The position numbers and the translations under genes were made by a program. DNA of 64,000 nucleotides from Actinomycetes bacterium (GTDB lineage: Bacteria; Actinomycetota; Actinomycetes; Propionibacteriales; Propionibacteriaceae). Positions 1 through 7,412 of this stretch are shown one piece after another (the first letter of the stretch is position 1; the number at the start of each line of letters is the position of its first letter). The notes below the pieces were generated by a model. It saw only the letters and a list, made by a program, of their open reading frames with translations, made no database searches and was not told the DNA's origin. The stretch spans positions 4,717-68,716 of the forward strand of contig JAEWOI010000014.1 of assembly GCA_023460935.1 (NCBI GenBank). Direction: 5' to 3'.

Positions 1-1
1 A

Positions 2-32
2 GGTGGTGCCCGGCCCGGCGCCGGGCACCACC
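2..32. terminator. Perfect 13-bp hairpin at the window edge
   Basis: Bases 2-14 are the exact reverse complement of 20-32, leaving a 5-base loop. No T-run follows on either strand. It could act as a GC-rich terminator of an upstream transcript or as an RNA-stability hairpin ahead of rhaI. An open frame also runs through it. Confidence 0.5.
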
Positions 33-109
33 CGACCACCCCCACCAACCACGCCATGCGCGACCGGCGTCCGCCGACGGGCGTCGAGAAGAAGAAGAGC
101 GAAGCCTGA
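2..109 (+). CDS. Possible 3' end of an upstream gene (partial)
   Basis: The frame starting at base 2 is open to a TGA at 107-109, one base before the rhaI ATG. Such spacing is typical of an operon. Its third codon positions are mostly G or C, unlike the frame that continues into rhaI. The visible tail ends in basic residues, GVEKKKSEA, which would suit the cytoplasmic end of a membrane protein, but no family can be assigned from 35 residues. The hairpin at 2-32 argues the other way, that the upstream gene ended outside the window and this is spacer. Confidence 0.3.
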   Translation, partial: GGARPGAGHHPTTPTNHAMRDRRPPTGVEKKKSEA

Positions 110-110
110 G

Positions 111-1277
111 ATGACCACTTTCGAATCCATCACCGACCGCCTGGCCGAGCAGGCCATCGAACTGCCCTCCTGGGCGTTCGGGAACTCGGGGACCCGGTTC
201 AAGGTCTTCGGCACCCCGGGCACCCCGCGCACGCCGCAGGAGAAGATCGCCGACGCCGCGCAGGTGCACGCCTTCACCGGCCTCGCGCCCACCGTCGCGC
301 TGCACATCCCCTGGGACAAGGTGGACGATTACGCGGCCCTCGCGGCGCACGCCCGGGACCTGGGGGTCGCGCTCGGCACCATCAACTCCAACACTTTCCA
401 GGCCGAGGCGTACAAGTTCGGCTCGCTCACCCACACCGACGCCGCGGTCCGCCAGCAGGCGATCGACCACCACTTCGAGTGCATCGACATCATGAATGCC
501 ACCGGCAGCCGCGACCTGAAGATCTGGCTCGCCGACGGCTCCAACTACCCGGGGCAGGCCGACCTGCGCGGCCGGCAGGACCGGCTGGCCGACTCGCTCG
601 CCCGCATCTACGACCGGCTCGGCCCGGACCAGCGGATGGTGCTGGAGTACAAGTTCTTCGAGCCGGCGTTCTACCACACCGACGTGCCCGACTGGGGCAC
701 CAGCTACGCACAGTGCGCGGGCCTCGGGCCGAAGGCCATGGTCTGCCTGGACACCGGCCACCACGCGCCGGGTACGAACATCGAGTTCATCGTCATGCAG
801 CTGCTGCGGCTGGGCAAGCTGGGTTCGTTCGACTTCAACTCCCGCTTCTACGCTGACGACGACCTCATCGTCGGGGCGGCCGACCCGTTCCAGCTGTTCC
901 GGATCCTCTACGAGGTGATCCGCGGCGGCGGCTACGGTCCGGACTCTGGCGTGGCGTTCATGCTCGACCAGTGCCACAACATCGAGGACAAGATCCCCGG
1001 CCAGATCCGCTCGGTGCTCAACGTCCAGGAGATGACGGCCAAGGCGTTGCTCGTCGACGCGATCGCCCTGCGCGAGGCCCAGGAGGCCGGTGACGTGCTC
1101 GGCGCCAACGGCGTCCTGATGGACGCGTTCTACACCGACGTCCGGGCCGACCTGGCCGCCTGGCGGGAGTCCCGCGGGCTGCCGGCTGACCCCATGGCGG
1201 CCTTCGCAGCGTCGGGCTACCTGGCCCGGATCGCCGCCGAGCGCGTCGGCGGCACCCAGGCCGGCTGGGGCGCCTGA
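111..1277 (+). CDS. rhaI: L-rhamnose isomerase (actinobacterial RhaI type)
   Basis: Interconverts L-rhamnose and L-rhamnulose, the first cytoplasmic step of rhamnose catabolism. The 388-residue product has the xylose-isomerase-like TIM-barrel pattern, with probable metal-binding acidic and histidine residues in LEYKFFEP, CLDTGHH and FNSRFYADDDL. The ATG at 111 is preceded by a purine-rich GAAGAAGAG; the longer open frame upstream has non-coding codon usage. Neighbours rhaM and rhaB on the same strand confirm the pathway. It is the shorter isomerase type seen in actinobacteria and rhizobia, not the E. coli RhaA length. The aldolase for rhamnulose-1-phosphate is not adjacent and probably lies left of the window. 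Confidence 0.9.
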   Translation: MTTFESITDRLAEQAIELPSWAFGNSGTRFKVFGTPGTPRTPQEKIADAAQVHAFTGLAPTVALHIPWDKVDDYAALAAHARDLGVALGTINSNTFQAEAYKFGSLTHTDAAVRQQAIDHHFECIDIMNATGSRDLKIWLADGSNYPGQADLRGRQDRLADSLARIYDRLGPDQRMVLEYKFFEPAFYHTDVPDWGTSYAQCAGLGPKAMVCLDTGHHAPGTNIEFIVMQLLRLGKLGSFDFNSRFYADDDLIVGAADPFQLFRILYEVIRGGGYGPDSGVAFMLDQCHNIEDKIPGQIRSVLNVQEMTAKALLVDAIALREAQEAGDVLGANGVLMDAFYTDVRADLAAWRESRGLPADPMAAFAASGYLARIAAERVGGTQAGWGA

Positions 1278-1286
1278 GCCCTGTCA

Positions 1287-1334
1287 GCAAAGTGGACCGA
1301 GAGCGCCGACCACGGCGCTTTCCGTCCACTTTGC
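1287..1334 (+). terminator. Intercistronic hairpin between rhaI and rhaM
   Basis: Bases 1287-1296 pair exactly with 1325-1334, and an inner stem pairs 1302-1307 with 1314-1319. It sits between the rhaI stop and the rhaM ribosome-binding site, so it may stabilise or partly terminate the message rather than end the operon. Confidence 0.55.
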
Positions 1335-1363
1335 GATCATCGCGAGGAGGAAGCGGAGGAGTA

Positions 1364-1702
1364 ATGGCGAGGTACTGCCTGCTGGGCCACGTCGACCCGG
1401 CGAAGCTGCCCGAGTACCGGGAGCGACACGCGGCGGTCTGGCCCGAACTGCTGGTGGCCCTCCGGGACGCCGGCTGGCGCAACTACTCGCTGTTCCTGCG
1501 GCCGGACGGCCTCCTGATCGGCTACTGCGAGGCGGACGACCTCGACGCAGCCCAGGAGCAGGTGGGTGCGACCGAGGTAAACGCCCGCTGGCAGGCCGAG
1601 ATGGCCCGGCTGTTCGCCTCCGACGGGGCTCCGGACGAGGCCTGGGAGCGCGTGGACGAGGTCTTCAACCTCGAGGACCAGCTGGCTGCAGCCGGGCTCT
1701 GA
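1364..1702 (+). CDS. rhaM: L-rhamnose mutarotase
   Basis: Interconverts the alpha and beta anomers of L-rhamnose, feeding the isomerase. The 112-residue protein fits the family length of about 104-115. His22 in RERHAAVWPELL matches the conserved catalytic histidine of RhaM, and the GWRNYSLFL segment carries the conserved tyrosine. The ATG at 1364 follows a strong GGAGGAG-type ribosome-binding site at 1345-1361. It lies 86 bases after rhaI and just before the separate promoter of rhaB. Confidence 0.93.
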   Translation: MARYCLLGHVDPAKLPEYRERHAAVWPELLVALRDAGWRNYSLFLRPDGLLIGYCEADDLDAAQEQVGATEVNARWQAEMARLFASDGAPDEAWERVDEVFNLEDQLAAAGL

Positions 1703-1719
1703 ACCGCCGCTCGGCGGGG

Positions 1720-1761
1720 TTGACGGGGCAGGCGGCCCGGCCTACGCTATGAAACGATTCA
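1720..1761 (+). promoter_or_regulatory. rhaB promoter with LacI-type operator
   Basis: A good sigma-70 pair, TTGACG at 1720-1725 and TACGCT at 1743-1748, is separated by 17 bases. The near-palindrome TGAAACGATTCA at 1750-1761, centred on CG, covers the expected start of transcription. On the other strand it reads TTGAATCG, the core also found at 19080 and 24140, which suggests a shared regulator. Confidence 0.65.
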
Positions 1762-1783
1762 ACACGCCGCGAGGAAGCGCCAG

Positions 1784-1825
1784 ATGAACCCCACCAGCCT
1801 GCCCGTAGCCAGGTGCACGAGATGA
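1784..1825 (+). CDS. Possible 13-codon leader peptide of rhaB
   Basis: An ATG at 1784 preceded by GAGGAAGCG opens a 13-residue frame, MNPTSLPVARCTR. Its TGA overlaps the rhaB ATG as ATGA at 1822-1825. rhaB itself has a weak ribosome-binding site, so translation could be coupled to this leader. The frame has no known homologue and may be chance. Confidence 0.35.
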   Translation: MNPTSLPVARCTR

Positions 1826-3312
1826 GCGCCCGGTATTTCGCAGCCGCCGATCTCGGCGCCTCCAGCGGCCGGGTGATCCTTGGCCGGCTCGAGGCCGGGA
1901 GGTTCGAGCTCAGTGAGACCGTCCGGTTCGAGAACGGCCCGGTGCCGGCTGCGGACGGCAGCATCCACACCGACGCGGAGCGCCTGTTCGCCGACGTCCG
2001 CATCGGCGTCGAGGCGGCGATCGAGGCCAGCGGCGGAGCCCTGGAGTCGGTCGGGGTGGACACCTGGGGGGTCGACTACGGGCGCCTCGACGGTGCCGGA
2101 GAGCTGCTGGAGAGCCCGTTCCACTACCGCGACGAGCGCACCCACGGCGTGCCGGAAGAGGTGTTCGCCGCGCTGCCGGCCGAACGCCTCTACGCTGCCG
2201 CCGGCCTGCAGGTGATGCCGTTCAACACGATCTTCCAGCTGGTCGCGTCGCGGGCGGATGAGCGCTGGCCCGAAGTGGCCAAGGTGCTGCTCACCCCCGA
2301 CCTGATGGCGTACTGGCTGTGCGGGAGGCAGGTGGCCGAGATGACCATCGCCTCGACCACCGGCCTGCTGGACGTGGCCGCGCGCACCTGGTCACGACCG
2401 ACCTGCGCCCACCTCGCCGAGCGGTTCGGGCTGCCGTTGCCCCGCGTGCTGCCCGAGCTGGTCGAACCCGGCACCGTGCTCGGGCCGACGATCCCTGGCC
2501 TGTTCAGCAGGACGCTGGACGTGGTCGCGGTCGGCGGGCACGACACGGCTTCGGCCGTGGCGTCGATTCCGGCGAAGGGCACCGACTTCGCCTTCATCTC
2601 CTCGGGCACCTGGTCGCTGGTCGGGCTGGAACTCGAGCAACCCGTGCTCACCGAGGCCAGCCGGGCGGCCGACTTCACCAACGAACTGGGCATCGACGGC
2701 ACCGTCCGGTACCTGAAGAACGTGATGGGCCTCTGGGTGCTCAGCGAGAGCATCCGCACCTGGCGGGCAGCAGGCATCGAGGTGGACCTGACGGCGCTGC
2801 TGGCGGAGGCCGCAGGACGGCCGGGCCTGGCCTGCGTGCTGGACATGACCGACGAGCGCCTGCTGCCCCCCGGCGACATGCCGTCCCGGCTGCGTGCCAT
2901 GGCTGCGGAGACCGGGCAGGAACTGGGCGCGGACCCGGCGTCGGTCTGCCGCTGCATCCTCGACTCGCTCGCCCTGGCCTATCGGCGCACGATCGCCAGC
3001 GCCTGTCAGCTCGCGGGCCGCAAGGTCTCGGTGGTGCACATCGTGGGCGGCGGCTGCCAGAACCGGCTGCTCTGCCAGCTCACAGCCGAGGCCACCGGCC
3101 TGCCGGTGGTCGCCGGGCCGGCCGAGGGCACTGCCCTGGGCAACCTGCTGGTGCAGGCCCGGGCGTGCGGCGCGCTCAGCGGCGACCGCACCGCCCTGCG
3201 CGAGGTGGCCATCGCCTCCTCCGACCTCGTCACCTACCGCCCCGGCGTGCTCCCGCTGGGCCCCCAGCTCTGGGACGAGGCCGCGCAGCGCGCCTTCGGC
3301 AGGAAAGCCTGA
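1822..3312 (+). CDS. rhaB: Rhamnulokinase (FGGY family)
   Basis: Phosphorylates L-rhamnulose to L-rhamnulose-1-phosphate with ATP. The 496-residue protein shows the N-terminal phosphate loop ADLGASSGR, the catalytic aspartate in GGHDTASA, the second phosphate motif SSGTWSLVG and the adenosine motif IVGGGCQN, all as in RhaB. The ATG at 1822 is preferred because it overlaps a leader stop; a GTG at 1813 in the same frame is an alternative. It has its own promoter and operator at 1720-1761. It ends at a bidirectional terminator facing the fucose-isomerase-like gene. Confidence 0.93.
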   Translation: MSARYFAAADLGASSGRVILGRLEAGRFELSETVRFENGPVPAADGSIHTDAERLFADVRIGVEAAIEASGGALESVGVDTWGVDYGRLDGAGELLESPFHYRDERTHGVPEEVFAALPAERLYAAAGLQVMPFNTIFQLVASRADERWPEVAKVLLTPDLMAYWLCGRQVAEMTIASTTGLLDVAARTWSRPTCAHLAERFGLPLPRVLPELVEPGTVLGPTIPGLFSRTLDVVAVGGHDTASAVASIPAKGTDFAFISSGTWSLVGLELEQPVLTEASRAADFTNELGIDGTVRYLKNVMGLWVLSESIRTWRAAGIEVDLTALLAEAAGRPGLACVLDMTDERLLPPGDMPSRLRAMAAETGQELGADPASVCRCILDSLALAYRRTIASACQLAGRKVSVVHIVGGGCQNRLLCQLTAEATGLPVVAGPAEGTALGNLLVQARACGALSGDRTALREVAIASSDLVTYRPGVLPLGPQLWDEAAQRAFGRKA

Positions 3313-3372
3313 CGGCGGACTGCCGGAGGCCCGCCGGGCCGGCCCGCTCCCGTCCACGCCCGCCAACCGCCC

Positions 3373-3436
3373 GACGCCCCCGAAACTCACAGACGCCCCC
3401 GAAATTTCGGGGGCGTCCGTGAGTTTCGGGGGCGTC
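3373..3436. terminator. Large bidirectional terminator palindrome
   Basis: Two 32-base arms, 3373-3404 and 3405-3436, are reverse complements with one mismatch and no loop. Each arm contains the word GACGCCCCCGAAA twice in degenerate form. It lies between the convergent rhaB and the fucose-isomerase-like gene and can terminate both. Confidence 0.8.
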
Positions 3437-3454
3437 GGGTTGGTGGAGCCGCGG

Positions 3455-5104
3455 TCAGCGGAGGTCGGTCAACACCTCGCCGGCCAGGTGCACCTGGTAG
3501 CCCATCGCCTCGAACATCGCAGCCTTGGCCACCAGCGCCTTGTCCGCGGTCTCCGCGTCCGGGGCGTAGGCCACGTTGAGGTGGTTGGCCTTGTGCCGGG
3601 CCATCAGCTGGTCGCGGTTCACGCCGTGCAGGACGGCGTTCATGATCGGCCACTCCGGGTTGGTGGAGTCGAGCCGCCGCTGCACCTCTTCTGCCGGCAT
3701 CTCGATGCAGGTGCCCCGGCCGAGGTCGACGTGCAGCACGCCGTCCATGATGAACACCCGCGACCACACGATCTCACCGGGCTTCGAAACCCCGGAGAGG
3801 GTGGCGCCGCCGAGGGGGAAGAAGTAGTAGCTCTGCCGGTAGGCGTGGGCCTTGTCGTAGCCGCCGAGGTGGGAGGCCGGCACCGAGCCGGAGATCTCCA
3901 GCACCCACACGAAGTCGTCGCCCCACTGGTCGCCCCAGCGCACGTCGTGCAGGGTGGTGGCCGGGTCGAGGTGCATCGCGGTCCACACCCGGTTGGTCAC
4001 CAGGGCGTCGATCGCCACGCCCTCGTCCACCTCGTTCGCGCAGGGGACCGGGGCACCTTCGTAGAGCACCCGGGAGCCGTCGCGGGAGGTGACCGGGGGC
4101 CGCTCGACGTTGTTCAGCAGGCCCTCGACGAGGTCGGAGGCCGGCACCATGTCCTTCAGGCCCTGCTGGTACTGGATGCCGACCACATCGGCGCCGAAGT
4201 CGTCGGCCATCCGGACGGCGGCGACGTACATCTTCATCTGCTGGTGCACCTGCTCGTCGGTCAGGTTCTCCTTCCAGTCGCCGTCGTTGTTGATGTGGAA
4301 GGTCATGCCGGCCTCGTTCAGCCACGCGCGGACGGCGTTGGCCTCGTCGTCCGTGACCTTGTTCATCTCGGCGACCAGGGCGCTCTGGGAGAGCCGCTCC
4401 TTGTAGATGCCGGCGGGGTTCATCAGCTCGTCGTCGATCAGGGCGTTGTACATGCCCATGCAGTACTCGTCGAACACGGCGATGATGGCCTTGTCCTCCT
4501 TGAGCTGGGCGGCCAGGGCCACGCCGAGCTCCTTCTCCGGCGAGTCCGGCAGGGCCGGCAGGTCGCGGACGTGGGACGTGTCGTGGACGATCCTGCCGGT
4601 CTCGATCCACTCCGCGAGCTTGGTGCGGGCCCACTCGTCGGTGAAGTCCTTGCTCCACAGCGTGGAGTGCTCGATGCCGGCCTTGACCATCGATCCGTGC
4701 AGGTTGAGCATCCCGACCAGGCCGGGGAAGTCGCCGGCGAAGTTCGCCACCAGCAGGATCGGTCCGGTGTGGTCGCGCAGGCCGTGCAGGACGTGGTGGC
4801 TGTACTGCCAGACCGCCTCGACGACCACCAGCGGGGCGTCCTTCGGCACGTTCTTGAACACCTGGCGGCCGTGGTGCTGGCTGTCGATGAAGCCGTGGCC
4901 CTTCTCCGGGTCGACGCCGTGGGCGCGCTTGACCGCCCAGCCCAGCGAAGCCAGGGCCGCGGCGAACTCGCGCTCCACCTGCTGCTGCATCTCCCAGGTC
5001 TTCACGTTCGTGGTGAGCCGGAGGTCGCCGTTGGCGATCGTGTAGACGGTCTTCGGCTCAGCGGCTGGCCTGGTGGGGATTTCGGGCACGAGATAAGTGC
5101 TCAC
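3455..5104 (-). CDS. L-fucose isomerase-like sugar isomerase
   Basis: Probable aldose-ketose isomerase related to L-fucose/L-arabinose isomerases. The 549-residue product is close to the length of FucI (about 590) and shows a fucose-isomerase-like C-terminal region with RGTCIEMPAEEVQRRLDSTNPEWP-type features (read near residues 475-500) and the histidine NAVLHGVNRDQ. The GTG at 5104 is chosen because AGGAG lies 8 bases before it. The gene is alone on its transcript: its promoter carries an operator half like that of the fucU-ABC-kinase operon at 18.9 kb, so it probably supplies the isomerase step for that operon. The exact sugar (L-fucose, D-arabinose or another) cannot be read from sequence. 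Confidence 0.75.
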   Translation of the reverse strand: MSTYLVPEIPTRPAAEPKTVYTIANGDLRLTTNVKTWEMQQQVEREFAAALASLGWAVKRAHGVDPEKGHGFIDSQHHGRQVFKNVPKDAPLVVVEAVWQYSHHVLHGLRDHTGPILLVANFAGDFPGLVGMLNLHGSMVKAGIEHSTLWSKDFTDEWARTKLAEWIETGRIVHDTSHVRDLPALPDSPEKELGVALAAQLKEDKAIIAVFDEYCMGMYNALIDDELMNPAGIYKERLSQSALVAEMNKVTDDEANAVRAWLNEAGMTFHINNDGDWKENLTDEQVHQQMKMYVAAVRMADDFGADVVGIQYQQGLKDMVPASDLVEGLLNNVERPPVTSRDGSRVLYEGAPVPCANEVDEGVAIDALVTNRVWTAMHLDPATTLHDVRWGDQWGDDFVWVLEISGSVPASHLGGYDKAHAYRQSYYFFPLGGATLSGVSKPGEIVWSRVFIMDGVLHVDLGRGTCIEMPAEEVQRRLDSTNPEWPIMNAVLHGVNRDQLMARHKANHLNVAYAPDAETADKALVAKAAMFEAMGYQVHLAGEVLTDLR

Positions 5105-5183
5105 AACACACTCCTAAGTTGGGTCGGCGCTCATCGCCGGGCCCCGCGGACAACGCTGAACGCACGGGGACGAGCTGGTTCCC

Positions 5184-5212
5184 ATGCTTGCAGCAATCGA
5201 TTTCACAGTCAA
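5184..5212 (-). promoter_or_regulatory. Promoter and operator of the fucose-isomerase-like gene
   Basis: On the minus strand TTGACT (plus 5207-5212) and AAGCAT (plus 5184-5189) are 17 bases apart. Between them lies GAAATCGATTGC (plus 5193-5204), whose left half equals the perfect palindrome at 18935-18948. The position between -35 and -10 is typical for a repressor. Confidence 0.55.
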
Positions 5213-5232
5213 GTAAAGCGGGGTCGCCAAAG

Positions 5233-5254
5233 CTCCGCCGCGAGCGCGGCGGAG
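5233..5254 (-). terminator. Terminator of the kinase-dehydrogenase-reductase operon
   Basis: A perfect 9-bp stem (5233-5241 with 5246-5254) and 4-base loop lies just after the stop of the aldo/keto reductase gene. Read leftward it is followed by CTTT. Confidence 0.6.
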
Positions 5255-5282
5255 CGGCGGAGCGGTGGCCCGGGCTGGGCGG

Positions 5283-6338
5283 CTATTCGGCCGCTGTGCT
5301 CCCGTAACCCGTCCAGCCCGGGATGGTGCCGTCCACGTCCCAGAGGTCGAGCCAGTCCCCGGATCCCTCCCACAGGAAGACCTGGCCCTTGATCAGCCGG
5401 CTGTTGGCCTCGACCGAGCGCAGCGCGTTCAGCATGTGCGGCGTCAGCGGCTTCTCGGTGACGGCCCTGAGGTTCGACAGGATCTGCGCAGGCTTGACCG
5501 AGAACGGGATCGCGACGTGCCCGCGCTGGGCAGCCCACTTCAGGCACACCTCTGCGGGGTGCACCCCCAGCTCGGACGCGATCCGGACGACGACCGGGTG
5601 TTCCATGTCGACGACGTCACCCTCGAACTTGTCGCGGTCCGGACGCCGGGGAGAGCCCATCGGCGAGTAGCCGATGACGACCATGCCGTGGTCCTTGCTG
5701 AACTGGTACAGCTCGCCCTGCTGGAAGGCGGGGTGCAGCTCCATCTCGTTCAGCGCCGGTGCGATGCGGGCGTCCCGCAGCACGAGCCGGAGCTTCGGGA
5801 TCGTCATGTTGGAGACGCCGAGGTGGCGCACCAGCCCGGCGTCGACCAGCCCCTCCAGAGCTGCATACATGGCCATGTACTCGGCGTGGACGTAGGGACG
5901 CGAGCTGGGGTTGCGGGCGTCCGGTGCGGCGAAGCGCTCGTGGGTGTTGGGGAAGGGCCAGTGGATCAGGACCGCGTCGAGGTAGTCCAGGCCGAGGTCG
6001 GCCAGCGACTTGTGCACCGAGGCCACTGCGTCCTGGGGATCGTGGGCGTCGTTCCACACCTTGGAGATCACGAAGACGTCCTCGCGGGCCAGGCCGAGCT
6101 CGGCCATGGCGTCGGCGAGCACCGGGCCGATCAGGTGCTCGTTGGCGTAGACCGAGGCGCAGTCGACCAGCCGGTAGCCGGCGCGCAGCGCGACGCCGAC
6201 CGCCTGGGCGATGTCCTCGACCGAGAAGCGGTCCGAGCCGAAGGTGCCCAGGCCGATGGCGGGGATGCGCGCGCCGCCGGCCAGGCTGAAGGCCGGGACG
6301 AGGGCCGGGTCGACGGTGTCGGGAACGGTGGTGGACAT
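5283..6338 (-). CDS. Aldo/keto reductase
   Basis: NAD(P)H-dependent carbonyl/aldose reductase. The 351-residue TIM-barrel protein contains the catalytic tetrad: Asp and Tyr in DCASVYANE, Lys in ISKVW and His in LIHWPFP, plus the family signature region around GVSNMTIPKLR and the cofactor-site segment IPFSVKPAQILSN. The ATG at 6338 lies 2 bases after the stop of the dehydrogenase gene, with AGGAGTGAG as ribosome-binding site. It is the last gene of a three-gene leftward operon (kinase, dehydrogenase, reductase) and probably reduces a sugar or breakdown aldehyde in that pathway. A longer open frame across the start is only a shadow of the dehydrogenase gene. Confidence 0.88.
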   Translation of the reverse strand: MSTTVPDTVDPALVPAFSLAGGARIPAIGLGTFGSDRFSVEDIAQAVGVALRAGYRLVDCASVYANEHLIGPVLADAMAELGLAREDVFVISKVWNDAHDPQDAVASVHKSLADLGLDYLDAVLIHWPFPNTHERFAAPDARNPSSRPYVHAEYMAMYAALEGLVDAGLVRHLGVSNMTIPKLRLVLRDARIAPALNEMELHPAFQQGELYQFSKDHGMVVIGYSPMGSPRRPDRDKFEGDVVDMEHPVVVRIASELGVHPAEVCLKWAAQRGHVAIPFSVKPAQILSNLRAVTEKPLTPHMLNALRSVEANSRLIKGQVFLWEGSGDWLDLWDVDGTIPGWTGYGSTAAE

Positions 6339-6340
6339 GC

Positions 6341-7399
6341 TCACTCCTGGATCGGGTCGGGTGTGAAGAGCAACTTGCCCGAGACTGCGCCGGGCTGGTC
6401 GAACAGGGCGAAGGCGGACATCACGTCCTCCAGCGGGAACACTGCCTGGACGAGGTCGTCGGTGATCCTCAGCCGGCCGTCGGCCACGCATTCCGCGGTG
6501 AAGGTCCACTCCGGGCCGGGGAATGGCGGGGAGTAGGACATCCACGACCCGGTGAGGCGGAACTCCTTGCGGTTCATCAGCTCGAAGGTGCGGTGGTCGA
6601 ACTGCAGGTCGCGGTGGCTGGTCCCGATGAAGCAGACCCGGGCGTGCGGCCCGGCCAGTTCGAAGGCTGTGGCCATGGTGGCGTTCTGCCCGGCCGTCTC
6701 GAACACGTGGCCGAACCCCCGCCCGCCCTGCCAGGCCCTGACGGCTGTGCCGAAGCCGGCCTCGCCGGCATTGAACGTTGCGTCGGCGCCGAGGTTGAGC
6801 GCAGTGTCCAGCCGCGCGGCGTTGATGTCCACCACTGCGACCCGGCGCGCGCCGAGGATCCGCGCCCACTGGACGGCGAACAGCCCGATCGTGCCGGCAC
6901 CGAGGACGAGGACGTCCTCGCCACCGGTGAAGCCGGAGTGGCGCAGGCCGTGCAGCGCCACGGTGGAGGGCTCGAAGAAGGCGATGCTGCGGAAGTCGAC
7001 GGTGTCGGCGACGACGGTGAGGTTGCGCGCGGGCGCGAGCACGAACTCGGCGAGGCCGCCGCTGACCCTGGAGCCGATGAAGCTGTAGTCGGGGCACTGC
7101 GCGTACCGCCCCGACTGGCAGTCCGCGCACCGGTGGCACGGCATCAGCGGGGCCACCGCGACGCGGCGTCCGACCAGCGCCGGGTCGACGTCCGCACCGA
7201 CCGAGGCCACCTCGCCGGCGATCTCGTGGCCGAGCACCAGCGGGTAGAAGTGGGCGCCGTCGCTGAGCACGCGCGGGATGTCGGAACCGCAGACCCCGGT
7301 CAGCCGGACGCGCACGAGCGCCTCACCCGGTCCGGGGTCCGGGGTGGGGATCTCCAGCACCCGGACGTCTCTCGGTCCGTGCAGGACGGCGGCTCTCAT
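6341..7399 (-). CDS. Zinc-dependent polyol/sugar dehydrogenase (GatD-like)
   Basis: Medium-chain dehydrogenase that oxidises an alcohol of a polyol or sugar phosphate with NAD(P). The 352 residues show the catalytic-zinc cysteine in TGVCGSD, the GHEIAG histidine-glutamate pair, four structural-zinc cysteines in CHRCADCQSGRYAQC, and the Rossmann motif VLGAGTIG. It resembles galactitol-1-phosphate 5-dehydrogenase and sorbitol dehydrogenases. It sits 13 bases after the FGGY kinase and 2 bases before the reductase in one operon. Substrate is inferred only from context. Confidence 0.87.
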   Translation of the reverse strand: MRAAVLHGPRDVRVLEIPTPDPGPGEALVRVRLTGVCGSDIPRVLSDGAHFYPLVLGHEIAGEVASVGADVDPALVGRRVAVAPLMPCHRCADCQSGRYAQCPDYSFIGSRVSGGLAEFVLAPARNLTVVADTVDFRSIAFFEPSTVALHGLRHSGFTGGEDVLVLGAGTIGLFAVQWARILGARRVAVVDINAARLDTALNLGADATFNAGEAGFGTAVRAWQGGRGFGHVFETAGQNATMATAFELAGPHARVCFIGTSHRDLQFDHRTFELMNRKEFRLTGSWMSYSPPFPGPEWTFTAECVADGRLRITDDLVQAVFPLEDVMSAFALFDQPGAVSGKLLFTPDPIQE

Positions 7400-7412
7400 C
7401 GTTCTCCTCTGG

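Noticed and set aside
56..109. A 17-codon ATG frame just before rhaI
   Set aside because: It has no ribosome-binding site of its own and is in the same frame as a longer open stretch, so it is more likely the tail of an upstream gene or spacer.
2894..5392. An 832-codon open frame on the plus strand opposite the fucose-isomerase-like gene
   Set aside because: It is an antisense shadow: it covers rhaB out of frame, the terminator palindrome and the complement of the isomerase gene, with low-complexity His/Val/Gly composition.
5283..7139. A 618-codon open frame that joins the aldo/keto reductase to upstream sequence
   Set aside because: The part upstream of 6338 is an out-of-frame reading of the zinc dehydrogenase gene; a ribosome-binding site and ATG mark the true start.
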